Assembly (NCBI GenBank): GCA_030549775.1
Contig: CM060181.1
Location: 32,524,753 to 32,588,752, forward strand
Direction: 5' to 3'
From: Tamarix chinensis
Lineage: Eukaryota > Streptophyta > Magnoliopsida > Caryophyllales > Tamaricaceae
Length of the DNA: 64,000 nt
Positions 22,974 through 33,912 of the stretch are shown here, in pieces. Each line of letters opens with the position of its first letter. Positions within the stretch are counted from its first letter, which is position 1. The position numbers and the translations under genes are program-made. Under the pieces are notes generated by a model. The model had not been told where the DNA came from, did not search any database, and was given only the letters and a program-made list of their open reading frames with translations.

Positions 22974-25900
22974 TTTTAATTCAATGTTATGATTTGATTT
23001 GGAATGAAAATTAATTTAAAATCATGTTGGAAAATGAGGTTTATTGAGTTTATAGACAAACCCATCAAATGATTCTATGAATTGATTGATTGGTTTACAT
23101 TTAAGACAAATTGAGTTCCTCAACCAAATTGATCAACTTGTTTGGGGAAATTAATCTACTGGTGGATGAATAGTCGACTTGTATACCCAAACTAATTGGC
23201 TGGTTCATCGATCGAGTCATATTTTTTGTGTTTTATTTTTTAGGAAAATCCCTCACACTAAAATGAAACCTTACAAACTCATACCGACTATCCTTAAGAG
23301 CTTCCTAACGTTTTTCATGATGTGTTTAACCCAAAATATTTCCAAAATTTGCTCCAGAGGTCGATTGACACACATGAGGGAGAGAGATGACCTCAACCAA
23401 TTATCTTCCTCCTCCTCTCTCTTTGCCGATTCTGAGATCAATTACGTTGACCTCAGGTGCGATTCGAAGCAGCTGGAAGATTAATTCCATGCTGACCTCC
23501 TATTTCTTCATTTATGTATGAGAATTCTAGCCTATTTGACTTGAGTTTCCCAGAGTCACAAATTGAGCTCAAGAGACTAGGTCAGCAAATCCCAGGCAAA
23601 CCCAGCCATTCTAATCAAATTTAAATGGTCACAAGTAGGATTTTGAGTTGCTTTTAGAGCTATCTATGTTTTTCTTCGATTGGTTGGCTATAAATAGCCC
23701 CAATTGTCCCTACATTGCACTTTTTTTAGCCACATAAACTTCTCTAAGTTTTGCATTCTCATCTTTTCTTCCACACTTTGAGCACTAGCCAAATTATTTT
23801 ACACACTCTCTTGATCCTACCTATAGCTCTATCTTGTTTTAATTGTTAAATAAAGTAGAGTTAGATCATTGTAAAAGATTGATTGGTCTAGTTGAGTTTT
23901 TTCCTATTTTTTCCCGGAGATATGTTCTTTTCCCATTTGTTTTTCTTGTTCGAAATTTTATGAAGTTTTGGTATACTACTTGAATTAAGATTTTATTTTT
24001 TAAGGTTTTTAGAGTTGAAGGCTTCATAGATTTGGAATGCCTATTTTTAGGGGGATTTATCTTGCATGAAGTAAGTAATTCTTGCTCTTAAAATGTTAGC
24101 ATATGTTCCTACATGAAAGGTGATGCCTTTTATTCGATTATACATGTTGGTATGAAAAAATGTAGTTGTATGCATGATTTACATGTTTAAATGACATAAA
24201 TTGAGAAAAGAGAATGAAAATGGAGAAAATAGGCTATGATAATGTTATGGTAATAAATAAATGACAATCTAGTTAGAAATATATAGGTTGATGTTGATAC
24301 GTGTTCTAATATGAGTAGAAATGATTTTTATGGAAGAATCCACATGGAAATTATGATTTATGTTGTGTTGGGGTAAACAAATTGACCAGTTAAGTCAAAT
24401 TGATCAAATTGTTCTTAGAATAGTCGACTAGTTAACCCAACCCATCGATTGGTTCGCATGAAGAGAACTTGGTCTTGATCTCTATTTAAACCCATTGACT
24501 AATTTCGAAAAACCAATTGACAAGTCTATGAAAAATCTACTGGTTTGCCCAAATCAATCGATTGGTTTGAAGGAATCATGGTCTGGTTGAGTTGAATCGA
24601 TCGACTGATTGACCTAAATTGATTGGCTGGTTGGTGCAATCGATCGAGTGATTGGGCTAGATCAATCGATTAATTCTATTGGTTTGCATGATTTGTTGCT
24701 TTGTGGTTCGATTATGTTTGGGGTTTATATTTGGGACTATATCATGATTATTAATGGGATGAAATATAGATTTTAACATGGATTATTAGTGTAATTAAGG
24801 GATTAAAATAGATCATAAACTATGGCATGCATTATAAGCAATGTAAAGGCTAACATTGTAATTCACTCATAATTAGTGATAAAATGGGATTAAGAGAAAT
24901 GGAAATCAGTAAGGCTTGGATTAAACCCTATGATGGATATGAAACTCATTGGCCAAGAATAAATGGTAAACCCACATGGTTAGGGAAAATAGAAATAAAA
25001 AGGATCACTATGGCATAATGTGGGGATTTACCTTGTTTGCTTATATGGGCCTTATATGATCACCCATGCTTATGAATAATATACTAATCACTTAAAGTAA
25101 AATAAAGTCTAGATTACCCGATTCTCGATTAGCTACTGGGGATTAGTCTATCTTCAAGTGTTTTTGGTGCTTTTGGGCTTTTCCTTCGCGAGAGATCCTG
25201 AGAGGTTCTGGTAACTTAGTTACTCTAGACACTGATGATGTACTAAGAGTTATTGATACTAAAGGGTCTAGTTACCTAGGTATTTTGATTCATCTTGTAC
25301 TTATATCCATATTAGTTGGCTTTGGCTTGGACTTATATCTATTATGGTGATTGGCTTTGGCCTAGAATTTATGTCCCTTTTTGATAGGCTTCTATTGTAT
25401 GTGAGACCATGGGGTGGTGCATATTCCATCACTTAATAATAATAAAATATGTTTATTAAGTAAGTAATTGATCAAATATAAATGAGGATTAGGAGAATGG
25501 CTAATATTTTCTAAGAATGGGAGTAATGACATGATTGGCTAAAAATGAGTAAAACTGGTTATTACACTTGTCTAATGGTTGACCTCTATACTTAGATATG
25601 AATTGGAATATTGATGGGATGACTCACTTATCTCTTATATAAATGAACTAATGGCATAACTTGAGGTTGCTCGTTTCTCCTTCCTATTAAGTGTTTATAT
25701 GCAAATGTGGAAAGATGGTGAGCCTATTCATGAAGTATTCCACTTGTTAGAATTATGCATGACAGTATGAATTCATGTACTTTTATCCTTATGCATATAT
25801 ATGGCCTTATCATAATGCTTACTATAATCTATATTGTGTATGATGAACTGGGATACATATGTACATTGAGGGAGAAACTTGGCTTACTCAGTACATAGCG

Positions 25901-26373
25901 TATTGATTCACCCATTTTATCAGTCACCTACTCATTCCCATGAGCATAGGATCTTTTACAGATTTTTGGGAATGGTTATTAAAGGGCCTACCTCTATTGG
26001 GCCAGAGTTGTGAGCAAGGACATTTAAAAAGTTTGATGGAGTCTATGGGGGACCATGTCATTGTTTTGGGCCTCGTGCCCCAACACATGTTTTATAGTTT
26101 TGTACCTTAATGTGTACTCTATATCAATGTGAATAGAAATTGTTTGGGTCTTTTGTTTTAAACCTTTTGGAATCGTTTTCATTAAGTTATTATTTGTGCA
26201 CTCAACTGTTCTAGTGTTTTTGTTGATTTAGTCTTGTATTTGGTATGGGGTAGGTGGTGAAAGACTAACTTGTGTCAAGTACGACTATAACACCCCATTT
26301 TTCAAAATTTTTTATGCTTTTGAAACATGGTTTGAATGAAATTTTTTGGTAGTAAAAAAATAGGGGTGTTATA
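22974..26373 (+). repeat. 5' LTR of gypsy element 1, 5' end missing
   Basis: It aligns with 31432-36076 from ATTATGATTTGATTTGGAAT onwards. It lacks the first ~65 bp seen in the 3' LTR (TGTAATATCCCACAC...) and instead abuts the copia gag start. It ends GGGGTGTTATA, immediately before the primer site. It holds a TATA box and two clusters of ATCGAYTGGTT-like motifs (~23040-23220 and ~24370-24690). Confidence 0.9.
23689..23698 (+). promoter_or_regulatory. LTR TATA box (element 1, 5' LTR)
   Basis: CTATAAATAG within TTGGTTGGCTATAAATAGCC. The same context recurs at 32086, 50870 and, in reverse, 56541, so it is a conserved LTR core promoter. It lies only ~0.7 kb into the LTR, leaving ~2.6 kb of R plus U5 downstream. 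Confidence 0.7.
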
Positions 26374-26376
26374 GGT

Positions 26377-26387
26377 TGGTATCAGAG
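26377..26387 (+). promoter_or_regulatory. Primer binding site, initiator tRNA-Met
   Basis: TGGTATCAGAG follows the 5' LTR end by three bases. It is complementary to the 3' end of plant initiator tRNA-Met, the usual primer of gypsy and copia elements, and it fixes the LTR boundary at 26373. Confidence 0.92.
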
Positions 26388-26701
26388 TTTTTCTAGAAAA
26401 TTTTCCTACTTTTAAGAATTATTAAGCTAATACCACAAGTTATTATTTGAATGGTTCCTAAAGATTTTCCATCTTTAAGAATTTTAAAAACTGATACCAT
26501 AAATTTTTTACTATGGTATTTTTACCCTATAGATGGGCTTCAACTAAATTTATTTTCTCAATTTTTTTGTAAACTATTATTTCAAACCCATATGTCTGTG
26601 AGAGAGAGGTCAATTGGGAATGTGTTGTAGTTAACTTGTGTTTGCTTGTGTGAGTCTTAATACTTGGTGGCCTAAACTTTAGCCTAACTTCTTTGAGTCT
26701 G

Positions 26702-27860
26702 TAGGACACAGTGGCCGCTAACCGCCGCTACGAACACATTAAAGAGTTCATGGAAACCATTAGAGTGTATATGGAGGGACAGATCCAAGTACCTCAACCT
26801 CCATCGATGCCTGTAGTTACACCAGCTCCAGAGGACTGGCTCAAGAGGGCTGAGCATCATCACCCACCCACCTTCAAAGGTTAGGAGGACCCCTACATTA
26901 TGGAATAGTGGGTCCAAGACATGGAGAATACTTTCACGGCCTAAGGTTACTCGAGAGATAAAAGAGTAGATGTGGTTGTCTACTACGTCAAAGGAAGGGC
27001 ATACACTTGGTGACGAAGTATCTAGCGTAGGGGTGGGGTACCTACAAGTTGGGGGCCATTCTTAGAGGCTCTACAAGCTAGATTTTATCCGACTCACTTT
27101 CAGATGAAGAAGTACGATGATTTTATGGCACTTTGGTAGGGGGCACGCCCATCAAGGAGTACTATACTTGATTTATGGATCTAGTTTAGTTTGCCCCAGA
27201 GGTGGAAGCTAACAAGGTGATGCAAGTTCACCACTTTAAGATTGGATTGGGGATTTGATATAATGAGTTGTTGGTGGGATTCACTCACCAGACATGGTCG
27301 GGATATACAAGTAAGATTTGGAGGCATCTCGAGTCATATAGGGCCGTATTGCTCAGTCGGGGAACAATAGAATTTTGAGGGTCACCAACATTCTAGTAAT
27401 TGAATGAAGGCTTTCTCCAATGGTAGCTTACCACTGAGGTTTGATTGGAGCTTGGGGTCAGCACCCTGATCGGGAGGTTTCTTTGGGGGTTGTGCCAAGG
27501 AAAGGCACTACCACTATAAGAGGTATGGGTCAGATCACCTAGGGATAGATTGTAGAGGCAACAAGTTGATGTGCCATTAGTGGAGTATGGTGGGACACCA
27601 AGCATTTGAATGTTGGGTTAGTAGTTGTAGTATCTAGAGGAGTAAGACCATATATTAGAGTAAAGGATCTATCTAGGAACCACAACCTCAGATACCTAGG
27701 GTTCCTCCATTGCCGCCCAGTGCTGCTTGTTGATTAAGTCAGTCTAGAGGTTCGAGGCCTCTCCTTTTTCAGCAAGGGCAAGGATCAACTAGCACCTTAG
27801 GAGTTCCATCAACAGGACGCCTAAATGTGATGAGTCAGACCGATGTAGAATGTTAGGCCG
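26702..27860 (+). pseudogene. Gypsy 1 gag (degraded)
   Basis: The translation begins around an ANRRYEHIKEFMETI segment and continues with DWLKRAEHHHPPTFKG, the retrotransposon-gag pattern, then MENTFTA and VVYYVKGRAYTW. Two worn CCHC knuckles lie near 27495-27620 (SDHLGIDCRG, VGHQAFECW). In-frame stops occur where Trp, Gln or Arg is expected (for example after TFKG, after IME and after AYTW). There is no intact gag frame. Confidence 0.75.
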
Positions 27861-30800
27861 GTGTGATGACCGGTATGCTCACTATCTTTACTCATTCTGC
27901 CTGCATATTGTTTGAATCTGGTGCTTCCCATTCTTTTGTAGCATCTACTTTTATAGCTAGAGTTGCCTTATCTTCTGCTAGTAGTATCTCCACTTCTATT
28001 ATTTGACCTTCGGGGGATAGGATTGCATACTCTAGGTGGTATCAAGTGGTTGTGATGGTGGTAAAAGGGAATGAGTTTTTACTGGCCCTCATAGAGTTAG
28101 AATTGAGGGATTTTGACATAATTGTTGAAATAGATATTCTGGGAAAGTACTGAGTGCTTATCAACTGTGTGCAAGAATGTTTGTTTCTACAAGGACCAAA
28201 GGGTACTAGGGTTTCATATTAAAAGTGTGAAACCAATCCCTTCGCAAATATTGTGTTAGTAATTATGTTGGGTAACCTTATATGTAAAGGGTATCCACTT
28301 TACCCATCCTGTGTCAGAGACACCAAAGCAACAGAAAACCTTTTGGATAAGATGGCAGTAGTTCATGAGTTTCCTAAAATTATCCATGAGGAGATTCCAG
28401 GAATGCCGCTAGTTCAAGAAGTTGAGTTCACCATTGATGTTTTTCCAAGCACAAAGCCAGTATCTAAGGATTTGTATCAGATGGCACCTATGGTGATTAA
28501 AGAGCTTAAGGCTTAATTGGAAGAGCTTCTAGAGAAAGGCTACATCTATCTAAGCATATTGCCATGGGGAGCGCCAGTGTTGTTCGTGAAGAAGAAGGAT
28601 GATAGCCTGATAGTGTGTATCAACTATCGAGGGTTGAACTAGGTGACAGTGAAGAACAATTATCCTCTGCCAAGGATTGACAATCTATTCGACTAAATCA
28701 AGGGAGGAAAGGTGTTCTCCAAGATCAATCTTTGATCAGGCTATTATCAGTTGAGGATAGTAGAGCAAGATAATCCTAAGACTACTTTTTGGATGAGGTA
28801 TGGTCATTATGAGCTCATAGTAATTCCTTTTGGAGTCACTAATGTGCCTGCAACTTTCATGCCCCTTATGAATCAAATCTTCCATCCTTTCTTGGACCAA
28901 TTCATCGTAGTGTTCATCGGCAACATCTTCATCTTCTCCAATGACCGAGAGATGCATGAGCAACACCTAAGGTATACTTTAGACTTGCTTAAAACACACC
29001 AACTGTATGGAAAGCTCTCAAAGTGTGAGTTTTGGTTAGATCAAGTGGCCTTCCTTGGACATGTTATTTCCAAATCTAGTTTGAATGTGGATTCTGCCAA
29101 GGTTCAAACTATTTCTGAATGGCCAGCGCCCATTTTGTGAAGGAGGTGTGTAGTTTTGTAAGGTTGGTCGGTTATTACCATCAATTTGTAGTAGACTTTT
29201 CGAAGATTGCTTGATCATTAACCCAATATTTTAAGAAGGCTACTTGATTTTAGTGGGATGAGAAGTGTTGTGAAGCCTTCAAAGAGTTGAAGAGGCATTT
29301 GACTTTAGCCCCAGTGCTCACATTACGAAGTGGGACTAATGGATTTGAAGTGTATAGTGATGCTTCTAAGCACGGGCTAGGTTACATGTTGATACAGCAT
29401 GGAAGAGTGGTGGCTTATGTCTCATGACAACTAAAGCTGCATGAATAGAACTATCTGACGCATTACCTAGAACTTGCTGCGGTAGTGTTTGGTCTCAAGA
29501 GTTTGAGGCATTATCTCTATGGAATTCAGTGCAAGTTTTACATTGACCATAAGAGTCTCAAGTAAATTTTCACACAAAGAGAGTTGAACCTGAGACAACA
29601 TTAGTGGTTGGAATTGGTCAAGGATTATGACCTAGAATTGACTTACCATGAGGGTAAAGTTAATGTGGTGGCAGATGCACTTAGCTAAAAGACATCGTAT
29701 TCTTTAGATGTGATCATTTTGTCAGATCAACTATGCTAAGAGATCAGGAAGATGGAGATCAAACTTATCACAGTTAGAAGTTTGGAGGAAAGAATGAGCA
29801 CACTCACTATCACACCTTTAATCTTTGAGGAGATTCGAGATAACCAAGTGGGTGTTGTCAAGCTCGAGAGAATTCAGATAGGTATTACAGAAGGTAGAGC
29901 TAAAGGATTTCATATCCATGAGGATGGTAGTATCAGATACCATGGTAGATGGTGTGTACCACAGGGTTGTGTGGAGCTCTAGAAGAAAACCCTTGAGGAA
30001 AGACATTACACTCCTTATTCTATTCACCTTGGAGGGGAAAAGTTGAATAAGGATCTAAAGAGGGTATATTGGCGGCCTCGAATGAAGTAGAAAATAGCAG
30101 AGTTTGTTGCTCGATGTTTAACTTGTCAGAAGGCCAAGATCGAACTTAAGAGACCAGAAAAGTTAGTACAAGAGTTGGAAGTTCTTGAGTGGAAGTGGTA
30201 CATCATATCAATGGAATTTGTGGTTGGAATTCCGAGGAACCATAAAGGATTTGATTAAGTTAGCTGTGTTTATTTGGATGAAGGCAACTTGGAGCATGGA
30301 GCAATTAACCAATGCTTATAGAAAGCATGTGGTAATACTTCATGGAGTTCCTAAGGACGTTATGTCCGATCGAGACTCCAAGTTCTTGTCATACTTCTAG
30401 CAGAAATTACAAGCTGCCTTTGGCACTCAATTGAAGATGAGTACAACTTTTCACCCAGTTACAGATGCTCAGATCGAGATACCATTCAGACTCTAGAAGA
30501 CATGCTTCGAGTGTGTGTGCTAGATTTTGGGGGAAGTTGGGAAGATTACCTAGACTTGACTGAATTCTTCTACAATAATAATTATCACGTTAATATCAAG
30601 ATGGAAGCTTTTGAAGCCTTTTATTAACTGAAATTTCTCAGTCCCTCGTGTTGGAACAACATCAGCCAAACACTATTGCTAGGACCTGAGATGATTGAGG
30701 AGATGACTAGGCATATCCATTTGATTCAAGACCTGATGAGAGCCACCTAGGAACAACAAAATATCTCCACAAATCTAAAGAGGTGCATTAATGGTTACAA

Positions 30801-31221
30801 GGTGGGTGACAGAGTCCTTTTGAGGATCTCTCCCACCAAAGGAGTCATGAGATTTGGTAGAAAGGGTAAGCTCATTTCGAGGTACATTAGACCATACGAG
30901 ATTTTGGACTATGTTGGTGAAGTCTCTTATCGCTTAGCATTACCAATGGAGTTGTCCCATGTGCACAATGTCATTCATATATCTCAGCTAAGGAAGTATG
31001 TAGTAGATCCTTTGCACATTATAGGATTAGAGTCACTAGAGCTCGATGAGTCTTTGACCAATGAGGAGTGATTGGTGAGAATTCTGGACACTAAGATGAG
31101 AGAGATGCATATGATGATCGCTCCCTTGGTGAAAGTCCTTTGGTCACAACATGGTATAGAGGAGGCTACTTGGGAGAGCAAGGATGAAATTCGATCTAAG
31201 TATCTAGAGTCATTTTCTTAG
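27861..31221 (+). pseudogene. Gypsy 1 pol: PR, RT, RNase H, INT, chromodomain
   Basis: Protease: the catalytic D[ST]G reads ESGASHSFV at ~27913. RT: from ~28270 with INYRGLN, KVFSKINL, SGYYQLRI and VIPFGVTN. The catalytic F/Y-x-D-D motif is FIGN near 28912-28923, so both Asp are gone. RNase H: ~29235-29690 (EVYSDASKHGLGYMLIQ, DHKSLK). Integrase zinc region: ~29990-30135 (HYTPYSIH, CLTCQK); core to ~30760. C-terminal part: 30802-31071, then LVKVLWSQHGIEEATWES near 31126-31180, a chromodomain-like tail ending at TAG 31219-31221. Stops at 28640, 28694 and 28733 replace Gln, Gln and Arg. A frameshift lies in the integrase core at ~30250. Confidence 0.9.
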
Positions 31222-31354
31222 TTGTCATCATAAATGTGAACCTTTTCTTTAAGGGGGTAGTACCCCTATTTCTTAACTATGAATACAGTATGTATATAAC
31301 CATATGTGTAATGTGTAAATTGATCGTTATAGGCTTCATGGAGGCAACCTTTTT

Positions 31355-31367
31355 AAGGGGGTAGTGC
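31355..31367 (+). promoter_or_regulatory. Polypurine tract of gypsy element 1
   Basis: AAGGGGGTAGTGC directly precedes the 3' LTR start (TGTAATATCCC). The second element has the counterpart AAGGAGGTAGTGC at 50131-50143. Confidence 0.8.
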
Positions 31368-32085
31368 TGTAATATCCCACACTTTTCTGTAATGGATGGA
31401 TGAGAAATTTTGACAAATTTTGGGCCTTTTGTTTTAATTTAATATTATGATTTGATTTGGAATGAAAATTTATTTGAAATCATGTTGGAAAATGAGGTCT
31501 ATTGAGTTTTATAAACAAACCATCGACTAGTTCTATGAACCAATCCATTGGGTTATCGTTTTAGCCAAATTGAGTTCCTCAACCTAACTAATCGACTGGT
31601 TTGTGGAGCTAGTCACATTTTTTGTGTTGGATTTTTTTGAAAAATCCCTTACACTAACATGGAACCTTACCAACTCATACTAATTATCTCTAAGAGATTC
31701 CTAACCATTTTTAATATGCGTTTAACCCAAAATATAGCCTCAATTTGTTCCAAAGGTCGATTGAGACACATGAAGGAGAGAGATGACCTCAACCACTTAT
31801 CTTCTTCCTCCTCTCTCCTCTGCTCGATTATAAGATCAATTACTTCAACCTCAGGCGTGCTTTTGAGCAGCTAGAACATTTCTTCCATGCCGACCTTCTG
31901 TTTTTTCATTTATGTATGCTAATTTTAGCCTATTTGACTTGAGTTCCCTAGAGTCACAAATTGAGCTCGGGAGACTAGGACATCAAATCCTAGGCAAATC
32001 CGTCCATTCTAATTGAATTCAAATGGTCACAAGTAGGGTTCCGAATTGCCTTCTGAACCCTGTGTGTTTTTATTTGATTGGTTAG

Positions 32086-32095
32086 CTATAAATAG
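32086..32095 (+). promoter_or_regulatory. LTR TATA box (element 1, 3' LTR)
   Basis: CTATAAATAG in the same surroundings (GGTTAGCTATAAATAGCCCC) as the 5' LTR copy at 23689. Confidence 0.7.
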
Positions 32096-32524
32096 CCCCA
32101 ATATTCCATGCATTGCACTTTTTTCTAGCCACTGAAACTTCTATGAGTTCTGCATTCTCTTCTTTTCTTCCACACTTTGAGCACTTGCCAAATTATTTTA
32201 CACACTCTCCCAATTTTACCTCTAGCTCTATCTTATTTTAATTTTTAAGCAAGGTATAGTTAGATATTTGAAAAAGCTTGAGTGGTCCAGTTGAGTTTTT
32301 CCTTGTTTTTCCCAAGTAGTATGCTATTTTCCCTTTCTATTTTCTTGTTCGAATTGTTATGAAAATTTGGTATAATACTTGAGTTAAGATTTTGGTTTTT
32401 AAGATTTTAAGAGTTAAAGTTTTCACAGATTTGGTAATCCTATTTTTAAGGGGATTTAGCCAACATCAAGTAAGTAATTATTACTCTTAAAATGTTAGCA
32501 TGTGTTTCTACATGAAAGGTGATG

Positions 32525-33912
32525 ACTTCTAACCGCAAGTGTACGGTGTTGAAGTAGAATGAAAGGTCGATCCCATAGACACTAGGAAGTGAGCAATGGG
32601 ATAGTGAAAAGATCTCCTATGTCTAGACTAACGATAGGGGCATATGATTTCTAACTCTAAATGAAAATAAATTGTGCAAACTAAATCCAACTATAATATA
32701 AGAACAAGTGAAATTTAGTTAGAAAAAATGCTAAGGTTCCGATCAATCCCCTCAACCCCAATGTGATAGAATATTTTCCCCAAATCCCAAATCAAAACAC
32801 TTTGTCATGAATGCCAACCAAAGTATTTATTGTAATGCTCTCTCGAGCCACCACACCCTATTGTCTATTAAGACTCATCTATCTCTAGTATGAATGCAAA
32901 AATAGGCAACGCATTATTATGTATCATATTCCTTTTTTTTAGTTGTAGAAGATAACCAACATCTCTCAACTTTGTGGTTTGATTTCTAGTCATGCTAATG
33001 GAGCCCACCCTGACTCATCTCTTGAATATCGCCAAATTTCTATAAATAATAATAGAAAAGTGATTAATTTTCTCTATTATTCCAATTAAATCATTAGCAC
33101 AACACATATGACAAGGAATTAGATTGGGCAAGGTTTAGATTCTCAACACATCCATATCAGGGAATTTCCCTTCACCTTGGCATAGATAAATTAGGCAATC
33201 ATGGCTTTCATTAATCTCAACATCTTAAACATAGATAATTGCATCAATTGAAAAAAAAATCCAAAGGGAAAATAAAATAACCTCTTTATTCAAGATGAGA
33301 AATTCACTAATCTATCCATCCGACCAGGAGCAAGAAATTAAGATCAAGAGATGTATGATTGTGGATGAATTGAAGGTGGGATTGGATTGGGTGATGCCAA
33401 ACAAGTAACCCTCTATCTCTCTTTATTTATCTCAAAGCCGTCTTCTTCTTATTCCATCCGTTCCTGTCCCAAACTGAACAAAATATAAGTTTATATAGAC
33501 GTAACTACCCATCAACATGGCTGTTTCAATTCTTCAACTTTGCGCATATTTTGTATTCCACCCATAACTTCTTCATTTGAATTTTGATTGAGCTGATTTT
33601 TAATGCGTTGGAAATATAACAAAAATACATACAACTTTCATGTGCAACATGTTTCCAAATTCAGATCGCATCATGTTTGGATGTTTAAGTTTTTTTTTCC
33701 TTTTCATACTTTGAGCACTCGCGTTTGCTTCTGTTTTGTTCCATCTATTGTGTTTTAGCTCCTTTTGGTCCCATATTCTTAAAATAACTACAAAATATGA
33801 ACAAGAGTAGTAAAAAATGAACAAGTGAACTAAATTATGAACAAAATCATCATATATTCACATTAAATCTTCATGTTAAAGTCCATATGATTGACATAAT
33901 TCATGCCTATCA
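32525..33912. mobile_element. 1.39-kb non-autonomous insertion with 10-bp TSD
   Basis: AAAGGTGATG flanks it on both sides (32515-32524 and 33913-33922), and the 5' LTR has the empty site at ~24115-24124. The element starts ACTTCTAACCGCAAGTGTAC and ends CATGCCTATCA; no terminal inverted repeat is evident. Its left end carries CGCAAGTGTACGG followed by GAAGTAG and GATCCCATAG, a pattern I have seen at the ends of repeats in many plant genomes. No coding frame is credible. A TATA-like TTTATATAGACG lies near 33491. The 10-bp duplication would suit a Mutator-like class; that is inference. Confidence 0.8.

Noticed and set aside
28736..28966. Minus-strand frame opposite the RT region
   Set aside because: Shadow of gypsy pol.
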